From positions 1 through 64,000 of the IMG/VR virus record IMGVR_UViG_3300020385_000006: a stretch of DNA of 64,000 bases. One strand, given 5' to 3'. Each line of letters begins with the position of its first letter. Position 1 is the first letter of the stretch. This DNA is from a virus. Under the pieces are notes generated by a model. That model was given only the letters and a program-made list of their open reading frames with translations, did not search any database and was not told the DNA's origin. Positions 51,402-60,595 of the stretch are shown here, in pieces. The translations under genes were made by a program, and so were the position numbers.

Positions 51402-53879
51402 TTAAAATGAGAAAAACTTTCCTAAATTATTATTTTCTGGAATCAATCCCCAATTCATAGCACTATAAAAATCATTTAACTTATTTGCAAACGCCGATTT
51501 AAATACTTTGTCATAATCTATATGACCTTGTACAAAATCTGCCAATGGTTTAGGATCATCATAACCTTTTAATGCCATTGTATCTAATCCCATAGGATTG
51601 TTTTTAAGATATGTCCACTTAATTTTTTCTCCATTTATAATACCACGTATAGTTTTAACTTTATGATGTTTCAACATATCATTATAATTTAATGCAGACT
51701 TCACATGGACCGGAGTTCCTTTCATACGTACTGCAAATGGTTTATCGCCCTTACGTATATACTTTTTAATATTTTTAACTCCTATAGGAAACATAACATC
51801 TATCAATTCCAACGTCTTCATATGTTCTTTAAAGTCTAATATTTTTTGATCTAATGCAGGCTTATCAATATCATTCAACATATCTTCTAATACCTCAGCC
51901 ATAAACTTTCTAAATGAAGGCGGAAATGATGATCGCACCACATCTAAGCCTTTGACATCTAGTTTTGATACTGTATGGCCTTCAACATTAATTATCCATT
52001 GAGCGTATCGTTTTTTGGCTATCCATAGACCTGCCTTTGCAACATTCTCTTTCTTGATATCAAAACGATGTTTATCAACATTATGAAATTTCTTACCATA
52101 TATATCATATGATTTATTCATAAAGCTTTGAACCTCATCTGCAATTTCAATAGTTTTATCAGACATCCATTTTTCATCAGTAATATCATAACCCGGATAC
52201 CGTTTTTCTATTAATGGTAATGATGAAAAGAATACAGAATCTGTATCAATGTATATATTATAATCTTTCTTTTTGCCTAACTCTTTAAAATAAAACTGGT
52301 TGCCTATATCAGCTGTGAACTTAATTAATTGCTGCCCAGTACTTGTAATTGCAATTGCATTATCTGGATCGAAGAATCGGAAACTAGGGTTACCTAATAC
52401 TCCATAGAATGAATTCAAAAGAATTTTAGTTACCAACTGCATTCTATCAAAATATTCTGCCTTAGCATCATCTCCTTCCTTTTCATACTTCTTACGAAGA
52501 TTTTTATATTCAACACGTTCATTGAACCATTTATCTAGTATAGATGGTAAAAATCCTTTTATCTGCGTATCATATACAACTCCATTAGCTGCTACAGAAT
52601 ATTTATTTGATTCCAAATAATTTCTTAGATCTTGAGATGTTTCCCAACCATTCCAGCCATCCGAATAATGAGTACCAGTATTCTTAACGTAACCTTTAGG
52701 ATCAAATTTTTCTAACTTAGTTACTTTGGTTTCTGGTGATATGTTAAGTGTCATGATGATACTAGGATATAGTGATGTTAAATCAAGGTCATATACCCAT
52801 TTATAACGACCTGCATTTGGTGGTTTAACATATGCCCCTAATAAATTTAATTCTTCATTAGATCTAGGAGGACGGCTAGGTGATACAATATTCATACGTT
52901 TCATATATGTCAATGCCGCACCATCTAAGTATCTAGTTGGAAATAAGAAGTCTTCGTAAGGAACATGCCCTTTATGACATATACCACGAGCCAAATCAAT
53001 CAGCTTCATTTTTTGATCAATTTCCCAAACCAAATCCACATCATTCATGTTATAATCAATGTAACCTTGAATATCATTACGCATAAGATCATCTAAAGTA
53101 CCTTCATACTTCATTTTACCTTTACCTAATTCTTTTTGAGATATAGCTTCTAATGAATAACTAGATTCTTGAGAATATGTAAAGTTCTTATACAATGCCA
53201 TATAATCTAAACATGATACTCCAGATATACGGTATCTATTTCTATGCTTTAGCCAAATAACGTCTTTGATAGGAGATAATGATCTTGCTTGTTCTTCACC
53301 TAATATCTGAACCATACGATTATAAAGATAAGGAATATCAAAGAAATCAATGTTCCATCCAGTTATAATAGTAGGTTGTATTTCATAATATTTGTATAAG
53401 AATTTTTGTAATAAAGTATGTTCATTGCTACATGATACTACTTCATACCCAGGCTTAGATACATTTTCAACTACCTGATCTTTATCCAATATCCATACAT
53501 ACCTTTGGTCACCAGCTTCATCATATATTGCAATTGAAGTTACTTCATTCTGAGCCTCTTCTGGAGTTGGAAATCCATTTGCAATATCTACCTCAATATC
53601 AATGAACAATGTTCTATGACCTACTGATGATTCATCTGAATCTGTATACGTATCAATTAAAGTGCGCATTTCCGGATTGATATCAGCCTCATATAATCCA
53701 GTTTCTTCGCGATCCGGATTATCAACGCGTTGCACAGTTTGCCCATCTAACGCAACCATATTTCCATATGTAGCTTTACGATATGCATATGGTTTATAAT
53801 TAATAGTGAAATGACCTTTCTTATCATCCCAAATATGTACCTTATTAGTACGTTTATGATATGCTACTGCTTGATACAT
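51402..53879 (-). CDS. family B DNA polymerase, gp43-like
   Basis: 825 residues. Exonuclease motifs: FIDIEVDIA (Exo I, about 92-100), GWNIDFFDIPYLY (Exo II, near 175), YNMNDVDLVWEID (Exo III). Polymerase motifs: DLDLTSLYPSIIM (A), KILLNSFYGVLGN (B), YIDTDSVFFS (C) with both catalytic Asp. All 3'-5' exonuclease and polymerase residues are present, so the replicative enzyme should be complete. Start overlaps the HPRT stop. Confidence 0.96.
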   Translation of the reverse strand: MYQAVAYHKRTNKVHIWDDKKGHFTINYKPYAYRKATYGNMVALDGQTVQRVDNPDREETGLYEADINPEMRTLIDTYTDSDESSVGHRTLFIDIEVDIANGFPTPEEAQNEVTSIAIYDEAGDQRYVWILDKDQVVENVSKPGYEVVSCSNEHTLLQKFLYKYYEIQPTIITGWNIDFFDIPYLYNRMVQILGEEQARSLSPIKDVIWLKHRNRYRISGVSCLDYMALYKNFTYSQESSYSLEAISQKELGKGKMKYEGTLDDLMRNDIQGYIDYNMNDVDLVWEIDQKMKLIDLARGICHKGHVPYEDFLFPTRYLDGAALTYMKRMNIVSPSRPPRSNEELNLLGAYVKPPNAGRYKWVYDLDLTSLYPSIIMTLNISPETKVTKLEKFDPKGYVKNTGTHYSDGWNGWETSQDLRNYLESNKYSVAANGVVYDTQIKGFLPSILDKWFNERVEYKNLRKKYEKEGDDAKAEYFDRMQLVTKILLNSFYGVLGNPSFRFFDPDNAIAITSTGQQLIKFTADIGNQFYFKELGKKKDYNIYIDTDSVFFSSLPLIEKRYPGYDITDEKWMSDKTIEIADEVQSFMNKSYDIYGKKFHNVDKHRFDIKKENVAKAGLWIAKKRYAQWIINVEGHTVSKLDVKGLDVVRSSFPPSFRKFMAEVLEDMLNDIDKPALDQKILDFKEHMKTLELIDVMFPIGVKNIKKYIRKGDKPFAVRMKGTPVHVKSALNYNDMLKHHKVKTIRGIINGEKIKWTYLKNNPMGLDTMALKGYDDPKPLADFVQGHIDYDKVFKSAFANKLNDFYSAMNWGLIPENNNLGKFFSF

Positions 53880-54385
53880 TAATTAATCTTATATATATTT
53901 CTATAATTTCTTTTCAACGAATTATCATCTAATCCGTACCCTACTACCCATTCTTTATCAATTTCAAAACAAAAATGATCTACTGGTGGGCTATCTTCTT
54001 TACGTTTGAGTAATGTAACTACCTTTACCTCATCAGGTGTCATATCATCGACACGTCTTAATATTTCTGCCATAGTTGCGCCGGTATCTACAATGTCATC
54101 GATAATATAAACACGTTTACCTTTACAATGAATTTCTAAATCTTTAGTGATATTAACTCCTCCAGAATTATCTTGACCTTCATATGATTTAGCTCGAATA
54201 AAATCCATTTGCACATCAATACCCATATCTTTCATTAGGTCTGCAAAAAATGCATAACCGCCATTTAGTACACATATCATTACAGGTGGATATGAATTTC
54301 CAGAAGCTTTATGTTCTTCCGATATTGCATGTGCTAAAGCACGAACACGACGTTCTATTTTATATTCTGGTATTAGAATTTCCAT
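53879..54385 (-). CDS. hpt: hypoxanthine-guanine phosphoribosyltransferase-like
   Basis: 168 residues. YIIDDIVDTGATMAEIL is the PRPP motif, VLNGGYAFFADLM the Hood/loop region, and WVVGYGLDDNSLKRNYRNI the purine-base end of HPRT. It makes GMP or IMP from free guanine or hypoxanthine. In a phage that swaps guanine out of DNA through DpdA, salvage of the released guanine would be useful; this is inference. It overlaps folE by one base. Confidence 0.9.
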   Translation of the reverse strand: MEILIPEYKIERRVRALAHAISEEHKASGNSYPPVMICVLNGGYAFFADLMKDMGIDVQMDFIRAKSYEGQDNSGGVNITKDLEIHCKGKRVYIIDDIVDTGATMAEILRRVDDMTPDEVKVVTLLKRKEDSPPVDHFCFEIDKEWVVGYGLDDNSLKRNYRNIYKIN

Positions 54386-55044
54386 TAATATCCTTTTATA
54401 AATTCATAATACTCTGCTCTTGTAGAAGGATCATTTTTAAATGCACCAGTTAACTTACTAGTCTTCATACTTGCACCGCCATGTTTAACACCTCTACATT
54501 GTACACAATTATGAGATGCATCAATCATTACTGCTACACCTGCATTATCTTCGATAATAGTATTCACTGCATGATGAATTGCAACTGTCAATTGTTCTTG
54601 TATAGCACCTCTTCTACCAAAATGTTCTACCAATCTATTTAATTTAGATAAACCAATCACATGACTATCTTTACCAGGAATATATGCAACATGTACTATA
54701 CCCATAATAGTTTGATGATGATGAGAACACATCGAAGTTAATGGAATGCCACCTTCAAATACCATACCATCATATCCATCACTTGGAAATGTTGTTATTG
54801 CAGGAGGAGCTTCATATCTTCCTGCCCATAAATCATTTACATATGCTTTTGCAACTCTATAAGGAGTTTTATCTGAATTAGGATCTTCTCTCCAATTCAC
54901 TTTCAATGCATCTAAAAATTGTCCAAATGCTAATTCAGCATCGGCAATCATTGCTTGTTTTTCACTCTCTGTTAAAGGACGTCCTTCAGCTGCTCCATTT
55001 GCATATCCGGCCTTTACTAGTTCTATATTTATCGAGTTTTTCAT
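54385..55044 (-). CDS. folE: GTP cyclohydrolase I
   Basis: 219 residues. The active-site zinc ligands are seen in TSMCSHHHQTIMG and NCVQCRGVKHGG; KDSHVIGLSKLNRLVEHFGRR is the family signature. It converts GTP to dihydroneopterin triphosphate, the first step toward folate and toward 7-deazaguanine (QueD, QueE next). One base separates it from groES. Confidence 0.94.
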   Translation of the reverse strand: MKNSINIELVKAGYANGAAEGRPLTESEKQAMIADAELAFGQFLDALKVNWREDPNSDKTPYRVAKAYVNDLWAGRYEAPPAITTFPSDGYDGMVFEGGIPLTSMCSHHHQTIMGIVHVAYIPGKDSHVIGLSKLNRLVEHFGRRGAIQEQLTVAIHHAVNTIIEDNAGVAVMIDASHNCVQCRGVKHGGASMKTSKLTGAFKNDPSTRAEYYEFIKGY

Positions 55045-55045
55045 T

Positions 55046-55348
55046 CTAAACCTTTTCTGTTGATACCATTACTATTTCTGATTCTCTGAGAAGTACATAT
55101 GTATCTTCTTCTAATTTAATCTGATTATGCTGTTTAGCAGATTGATTAGTTACCATAACCGTATCACCTACTTTTACCGTTACTGGAATACGATCACCCG
55201 TCTGCGTAAATAATCCAGGTCCGGCAGCAACTACATCTGCTTGAACATGATTTGTAGTATTACTAGTTAAAATAATACCACCTTTGGTCGTTTCTTGACC
55301 TTCATGAGTTTTTAGGAGTACAAAATCTCCCATTGGTTTCATTTTCAT
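55046..55348 (-). CDS. groES: GroES co-chaperonin
   Basis: 100 residues. MGDFVLLKTHEGQETTKGGI has the GroES strand and mobile loop that contacts GroEL, and VKVGDTVMVTNQ with a late ILLRE-like end follows. GroES caps GroEL cavities. The AAAGGAAAG site supports the start at 55348. Separated from groEL by 9 kb and placed among deazaguanine genes, which is unusual. Confidence 0.85.
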   Translation of the reverse strand: MKMKPMGDFVLLKTHEGQETTKGGIILTSNTTNHVQADVVAAGPGLFTQTGDRIPVTVKVGDTVMVTNQSAKQHNQIKLEEDTYVLLRESEIVMVSTEKV

Positions 55349-55359
55349 ATAACTTTCCT

Positions 55360-56133
55360 TTAAACTGCTCGTTCTGTATCAAATGCAATGATATGATCTC
55401 TACCTGTCATGTTATAACCATGTTCGGCACATAATTCAAACACCATTGGATACATTTTAATTAATTGTTCTCGCGTATCACCCGCCGGCATAATATATGT
55501 TTTATTTTTAGGTATTCCTAATTCAACTCTATATGATTCTATTTCATGTAAATTTTCTTGAGTACCATCCCATACTGGTTTATAATGGTAATCTGAATGA
55601 AAACTAATCATTTGGTTAATGGCATCCGTATTCATTCGTCGTTTATTGTGAATATCGATAAATCGTTGGTCAACAACCGTACCACCAGGAGTAACAGCCC
55701 CAATAACAGGAACGGAATTACTAAACTTAGGACTAAGGCTAATAAGATCAATAGGATAATCGGTTTCAACAAAATGTGATCCTTCAGTTTCAATAGTAAT
55801 AATAATACCTCTTTCATGTGCAAAATGTGTTAATTCATTTACCAATGCAGGCTGCATTGTAGGAGATCCGCCGGTTAGCATCATTTCTTTTATATGTGGA
55901 TTCTCATCATATATTTTAATTATATCATTAAAAGAATATTTACCTTTTTCTGGATGTATTGAAGAATACCAGGAATCACACCAACCTCCTTCTCCAAAAT
56001 AACATCTATGAGTACAACCTGTAGTTCTGATTGCTATCGTTGGTCTACCAAATCTACTACCTTCTGATTGTACACATCTATATAATTCGTTGATAGGGAG
56101 TACCTTATCATAATTTTTTATTCGTTTATTCAT
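55360..56133 (-). CDS. queE: 7-carboxy-7-deazaguanine synthase
   Basis: 257 residues. Radical-SAM enzyme; YRCVQSEGSRFGRPTIAIR is the QueE N-terminus and TGCTHRCYFGEGGWCDSWY holds the cluster Cys at 40, 44 and 52. The spacing C-x3-C-x7-C differs from the classic C-x3-C-x2-C by a five-residue insert. MMLTGGSPTMQP is the SAM-binding GGE-like motif (GGS here). It rearranges CPH4 to CDG. Confidence 0.88.
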   Translation of the reverse strand: MNKRIKNYDKVLPINELYRCVQSEGSRFGRPTIAIRTTGCTHRCYFGEGGWCDSWYSSIHPEKGKYSFNDIIKIYDENPHIKEMMLTGGSPTMQPALVNELTHFAHERGIIITIETEGSHFVETDYPIDLISLSPKFSNSVPVIGAVTPGGTVVDQRFIDIHNKRRMNTDAINQMISFHSDYHYKPVWDGTQENLHEIESYRVELGIPKNKTYIMPAGDTREQLIKMYPMVFELCAEHGYNMTGRDHIIAFDTERAV

Positions 56134-56136
56134 AAC

Positions 56137-56625
56137 TTATTCCATGTATATTGATGAATTTCTATCAGCTTCCCAACATTCTACTTTTACTACCTTTACT
56201 CTACCACCACCTGTTAATGCCATTCGTTCGTTAAATTTATCGTAAACTAATTTAGCACAAGATTCAGCTCCCATTTTATCCATAACTCGTAAAGATAATG
56301 TACCTAATTCTTCCATCATTTGAAACGATTCTAGTTGAGGATCATCTTTCTCTATTAAACATGTATGATCCCACATATAGTTCATCCAATCTTTTAATCC
56401 ATTACCAGGAGTTGGCTCTGCATCTGTTGATTTGAATCCACCATAATCCATAATCCAATTCATTTCATCTAATTGGTTTTCTTCTAGCGGCTCATGTGAT
56501 TCAAACCATACTTTAAATTTTAAAGCATATCCATGTAATAATTCGCAATGTGAATGAGCAGCTTTATGTTGTCGCAATGCTACCGAATAATTATCGAATA
56601 CTTTAGTTGATTGATACTTTCCCAT
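56137..56625 (-). CDS. queD: 6-carboxy-5,6,7,8-tetrahydropterin synthase
   Basis: 162 residues from the start chosen at 56625 (MGKYQSTKVFDNYSVA), one base after the upstream stop; a longer frame lies inside the gene upstream. AAHSHCELLHGYALKFKVWF carries the catalytic Cys and two zinc His, but the third His of HGH is Tyr (HGY). LDEMNWIMDYGGFK and an acidic Glu near the end match QueD. It makes CPH4 from dihydroneopterin triphosphate, feeding QueE four bases downstream. Confidence 0.82.
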   Translation of the reverse strand: MGKYQSTKVFDNYSVALRQHKAAHSHCELLHGYALKFKVWFESHEPLEENQLDEMNWIMDYGGFKSTDAEPTPGNGLKDWMNYMWDHTCLIEKDDPQLESFQMMEELGTLSLRVMDKMGAESCAKLVYDKFNERMALTGGGRVKVVKVECWEADRNSSIYME

Positions 56626-56626
56626 A

Positions 56627-56923
56627 CTATTCCTTTGAATATGTCCATGCCATCCAATACTTTTTACCATGTAATAGATGAGATGCTGTTTTAGCAATAT
56701 GACCTGCAAAATCAGCCATATAATTTAATAATTCCGCTTCACTTGTAAACATAGTAAAGTTATCTGCATATGGATAATAATCTGCAAATGTAATACCGCT
56801 AAACTTTACCGATCGATCATTAACTGTTTCAAATGCCATTGTTCGTAAATACTCTTGATCGTAGTGAGCCAATTTACGAAAATCAAACGTCATTTCAACG
56901 TCTTTAAATTTAAAATTTTCCAT
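56627..56923 (-). CDS. hypothetical phage protein
   Basis: 98 residues, aromatic-rich (FADYYPYADNFTMF). No domain is recognised. It precedes queD by one base, so it is translated with the deazaguanine genes. Confidence 0.55.
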   Translation of the reverse strand: MENFKFKDVEMTFDFRKLAHYDQEYLRTMAFETVNDRSVKFSGITFADYYPYADNFTMFTSEAELLNYMADFAGHIAKTASHLLHGKKYWMAWTYSKE

Positions 56924-56927
56924 GTAA

Positions 56928-57110
56928 CTAATTGTTTTTTAAATATTCTTCTTTTGCAACTAACTCGCCGGCAGCATGGTCATATACCATTCCATCAATA
57001 ATTGATAATTCATTTAATGTTAAATCAATTTGATAATTACATTCGGTATCTGTAATTAAACCATTTGCATAACCGTTAATTAATTCTAGTACTTGATTTT
57101 CTTTTGACAT
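56928..57110 (-). CDS. hypothetical small phage protein
   Basis: 60 residues, acidic and helical. First gene after the promoter 57134-57165 and therefore the leader gene of the deazaguanine, chaperone and polymerase operon. No family is recognised. Confidence 0.55.
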   Translation of the reverse strand: MSKENQVLELINGYANGLITDTECNYQIDLTLNELSIIDGMVYDHAAGELVAKEEYLKNN

Positions 57111-57133
57111 ATCTCTTACTTTTATAATTTATA

Positions 57134-57165
57134 TAAATATAAGAAATATATTTGACTCTACCAAA
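57134..57165 (-). promoter_or_regulatory. Bacteroidota-type promoter, TTTG-N20-TATATTTA
   Basis: Minus-strand TTTGGTAGAGTCAAAT, 20-bp spacer, -7 box TATATTTA with TTTCTTATATT; the best example in the window. It drives the queD-queE-groES-folE-hpt-polymerase run. Confidence 0.82.
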
Positions 57166-57219
57166 TCTTTTTATAGCTTTTTCCAGATAAATTCTCTATA
57201 ATACAAGTCTCGAATCCAA

Positions 57220-59076
57220 TCATGTGATTTCACAACTCCCTCCAGCACATGCCAATTCACCTTTCAAATCAGTTTCATCTTCTGTTTCAATTATTTCTGT
57301 TAAATCTATAGATGTTAATGATCCCATGAGACGCTCATATTCTTCTTTGGTGATATCTTCAAATGGTGCCTGAGTATATGTTCCTCCATTATATGGTAAT
57401 ACTGATAATCCATTATATGATTCTTTATTGTCCCACATCCATTCTCCGGCTGCATCCCATTCATGATCTCGTAACGATATTGTAGCTGATACATTATGAG
57501 TATTATTACCAGATCTATGGCCAGGTTTGATCCATTCCTGTGCTACCTTTTTAACTCTTTCTAGTAATTGGAACGGGGATTCAGTTCTCATAATAGCACC
57601 ATCTGGAGATTTTTGTGGTACAGAAATAACTGCGGTATCATGAGGTCTAAAGTATTCATCCTCTACCAATTCTGGGTGATGTTCCATTAAATGTTTATAA
57701 ATAGATTCATTTTTACCAACTCGTATTCTTCTGATATAATAATCGTTATGCCATGCATGAATACCTGATGATGTTCCTAATGTTAACGAAGTTGTTCCAG
57801 CCGGTTTAACGGTAGTTGTTCTAGCCGATTTGTTTATTCCAATTAACTCAGCCACTCTTGCATTTTCTGTTTTTACAATTTTAGCGGCGGATTTCATATC
57901 ATATCCTAATACTGTACCAGAACCTATACCAGTCATTGATACGCCAATCAATGCATCTTTTTCGGTTGTTCTTTGCCATACTGGTCTTAAATAATGAAAA
58001 TCTGTATATCCGGCTTGGAGTGTTCCAATAAACGACGCTACTTTTACTCGAGCTTCAAAATCTTCTTGCGATTCAATATTGGATACATTTACTTCACATA
58101 AGTTACAAAATTGATATGGTCTTAATGCAATTTCACAACATGGGTTAGTTCCCCAATCTTTGTCATTTGATAGATATATTCCAGGTTCACCTGCACCAGA
58201 TAATTCAACACGTTTCCATAAATCTGTAAAGAACTCTTTGGTAATTTTATGACGCATTAAAACTGCGGAATTATTAGCTCTACCTCTTTGAGGATTCAAT
58301 TCCCACCAATTACCTGACTTACATGCAATCATTTCTTCGTCATGAGCACTAAACAAGCTAATCAGAGCCGCTCTACGAATTCCGCCGGCTAATACAGCAT
58401 CTGCTATATGACATACCACATCATGTGTTTCCAATGTTGATAATTTATCACCATCTGCTTTTTCTTTCAATAATCCTTCTATCTTAACTAAACATTCTTT
58501 AAGAGGTTGAGGTCCTGGAGCTTTACCACCCGAAGTTACCAATCTCGCACCTTTAGGTCGTATATCAGAATAATCAAATTTTAAATGAGAACCGCCTGTA
58601 AAATAATTTTTCATTAATGCCTTTACTGCATCAGCCCAACCTTCAATTGAATCTGCGATTAGAAATCTTCGAGTTCTTTTATAATTAGGTTTTCTAATTT
58701 CAGGTAATTCATCTACATGGTGTTTTTGAACCGAATATCCTACGCCTGTACCTCCTAATAACAGAAACATTGCTTCAGAAAATGCTCTCCAATCATCGAT
58801 AGGAACATATGCACAATTGTAAACTCTATTTGGAGATATTTCAATAGGCTTACCTGCAAATTGCATTGACCTCATCGATGGTAATACCTTTTTATCATAT
58901 ACCATTTCATACGCATCATTAATTTCTTTAGCCAATTTTGGATATTTTTTAAGATGCATTGATTTATTTCTTGTAACTAGTTCTTCCCAGGTTTCTCGTC
59001 GTTCTAGTTCTGGTATATACTTTGCATATTTCATATACACTGTAATATCTGATAAAATTTGATTTGATATTTCCAT
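57220..59076 (-). CDS. nrdJ: adenosylcobalamin-dependent ribonucleotide reductase (class II)
   Basis: 618 residues. GGTGVGYSVQKHH, NPCCEIALRPYQFCNLCEVN (active Cys and Glu) and the C-terminal CAGGSC redox pair fit the monomeric RTPR type of Lactobacillus, though it is shorter (about 740 there). RVYNCAY gives the partner Cys. It needs B12 from the host and supplies dNTPs for replication. AAGGAAAAA precedes the ATG. Confidence 0.9.
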   Translation of the reverse strand: MEISNQILSDITVYMKYAKYIPELERRETWEELVTRNKSMHLKKYPKLAKEINDAYEMVYDKKVLPSMRSMQFAGKPIEISPNRVYNCAYVPIDDWRAFSEAMFLLLGGTGVGYSVQKHHVDELPEIRKPNYKRTRRFLIADSIEGWADAVKALMKNYFTGGSHLKFDYSDIRPKGARLVTSGGKAPGPQPLKECLVKIEGLLKEKADGDKLSTLETHDVVCHIADAVLAGGIRRAALISLFSAHDEEMIACKSGNWWELNPQRGRANNSAVLMRHKITKEFFTDLWKRVELSGAGEPGIYLSNDKDWGTNPCCEIALRPYQFCNLCEVNVSNIESQEDFEARVKVASFIGTLQAGYTDFHYLRPVWQRTTEKDALIGVSMTGIGSGTVLGYDMKSAAKIVKTENARVAELIGINKSARTTTVKPAGTTSLTLGTSSGIHAWHNDYYIRRIRVGKNESIYKHLMEHHPELVEDEYFRPHDTAVISVPQKSPDGAIMRTESPFQLLERVKKVAQEWIKPGHRSGNNTHNVSATISLRDHEWDAAGEWMWDNKESYNGLSVLPYNGGTYTQAPFEDITKEEYERLMGSLTSIDLTEIIETEDETDLKGELACAGGSCEIT

Positions 59077-59111
59077 TTTTTCCTTAAAATTATTTAGTTT
59101 AGCGTAAAAAT

Positions 59112-59129
59112 GTAGTCTTTACGGACTAC
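59112..59129 (-). terminator. hairpin between helicase and RNR genes
   Basis: GTAGTC and GACTAC pair around a 6-base loop, followed on the minus strand by ATTTTTA. It may be a weak terminator for the helicase operon or a leader structure of nrdJ. Confidence 0.3.
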
Positions 59130-59146
59130 TTATTCTACGATTTCTC

Positions 59147-59157
59147 TTATAAATATA
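59147..59157 (-). promoter_or_regulatory. possible late-type element, TATATTTATAA
   Basis: Minus-strand GGTATATTTATAAGAGA, 71 bases before the nrdJ ATG, without a -33 box. No other promoter is seen before nrdJ. Confidence 0.35.
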
Positions 59158-59205
59158 CCAGTCAGCTCAATTGCGTACCGGTTTTTGACTACTTTTTTTA
59201 AACTT

Positions 59206-60561
59206 TTATTCAAAACCTGAATTTTGAGTTTCTTGGTATTTTCTAGCTAGCATTTGCCTAGCTAATTCATTACCATTATCCATTTGCTTTTGAGTATCTT
59301 TACCTTGTATTGACGTATCTGTATATATGTCAAATTGTCCATTTGATGTATTCATTTTACTTGGTAATGTTATTCCATCCGGACCAAAACGATTTTTAAT
59401 AACATGCCAGCGACCAGTTCCTGCCAATTTATCTTGTACTTTTCTTGATAATGATAATATGAAATCTGCAACCATTACTTTACCATATGATTCAGAAACT
59501 TTACTAGCATCAATAACATCTTCTTCTAATGCAGATCTATTTGCTTGAGATGCAGTCCAGACTGGTATTTCATATTCTCCGGCCATTCCTCGTAAATCTT
59601 CATAAATACCTTCAAGTTCATGACGTTTTTCTTGACCATGGCCTCGTAAAAGATCTGCATAATCAACAATTATAACATCTGGCTTTTTATCTTGCATTAT
59701 ACATTTTTCAATATGAGATCGTATACCCATTACAGATACAGATTTTGTAGGATAATGTTTAATAATTAATTCACCATTAATTTTAGTCAATTGTTCTTTA
59801 ACTTCATCCATATAATGTTTTAGGTTCTGCTGAGCTATTCCTGTTATAACAGAATCATACCGCAATCCTACATATGCTTCATTTAACTCTAATGTATAAT
59901 GCAATACAGTTTTACCTTTCTTCACTGCATTTGCTCCAATATTCATTAATGCCCAGGACTTACCAATACCTGCCGGTGCAACCATAACTCCTAACTCACC
60001 TTTACCTAATCCACCATCTGTTAATTCGTTAATTACCTCCCATGGTGTTTCTTGTACATGTCTTACTGCCTCACTATAACGTTCTTCAATATTAGTCATA
60101 TATTCATGGCCAATATCTTTATCTCCACCTGATTTTAATGCATCATCAACAGCTGCCTTTATTTCTTCATATTTACCATGTTTAAGTAATTCTACCGAAG
60201 ATAATATAGCTTTTTTAATTTCTTGATTTTTACAAAAATCTAATGCCTGTTCTTTAATGAATTCTAAATCTGGTGCATCTGTATATCGCCATGCGTCTTT
60301 AAGATGCTCTACAACTTGAGTTTTTAGAACATCATGATCTAAATCTTCCATCTTCACTTTCATTACTTCTAATGTAGGTGATGATTTATATTCTTTATGG
60401 TATTCAAGGATTATGTCAACTATCCAGTTATTAGCTTCTGATTCGAAATATTTAGGAACCATTATATCTGATATTTGTTGTAAAAAACTTTTATCAGTTA
60501 ATAAAGCCGTTATAACTTTTACTTGAAATGCATATCCGTATGAACTTAATCTATCTGTCAT
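59206..60561 (-). CDS. replicative DnaB-like helicase, gp41-like
   Basis: 451 residues. VMVAPAGIGKSWALMNIG is Walker A, VIIVDYADLLRG Walker B, and the helical N-terminal region (1-150) fits the DnaB/gp41 group. It unwinds the fork for the phage polymerase. Its ATG lies four bases after a promoter-like -7 box. Confidence 0.88.
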   Translation of the reverse strand: MTDRLSSYGYAFQVKVITALLTDKSFLQQISDIMVPKYFESEANNWIVDIILEYHKEYKSSPTLEVMKVKMEDLDHDVLKTQVVEHLKDAWRYTDAPDLEFIKEQALDFCKNQEIKKAILSSVELLKHGKYEEIKAAVDDALKSGGDKDIGHEYMTNIEERYSEAVRHVQETPWEVINELTDGGLGKGELGVMVAPAGIGKSWALMNIGANAVKKGKTVLHYTLELNEAYVGLRYDSVITGIAQQNLKHYMDEVKEQLTKINGELIIKHYPTKSVSVMGIRSHIEKCIMQDKKPDVIIVDYADLLRGHGQEKRHELEGIYEDLRGMAGEYEIPVWTASQANRSALEEDVIDASKVSESYGKVMVADFILSLSRKVQDKLAGTGRWHVIKNRFGPDGITLPSKMNTSNGQFDIYTDTSIQGKDTQKQMDNGNELARQMLARKYQETQNSGFE

Positions 60562-60564
60562 ACT

Positions 60565-60595
60565 TAATTATAATAATTTTTTTTCAATAATCAAA
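60565..60595 (-). promoter_or_regulatory. promoter match, TTTG-N19-TATAATTA
   Basis: Minus-strand TTTGATTATTGAAAAA, 19-bp spacer, -7 box TATAATTA, ending four bases before the helicase ATG. The -33 box overlaps the stop codon of the exonuclease gene. Confidence 0.45.
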
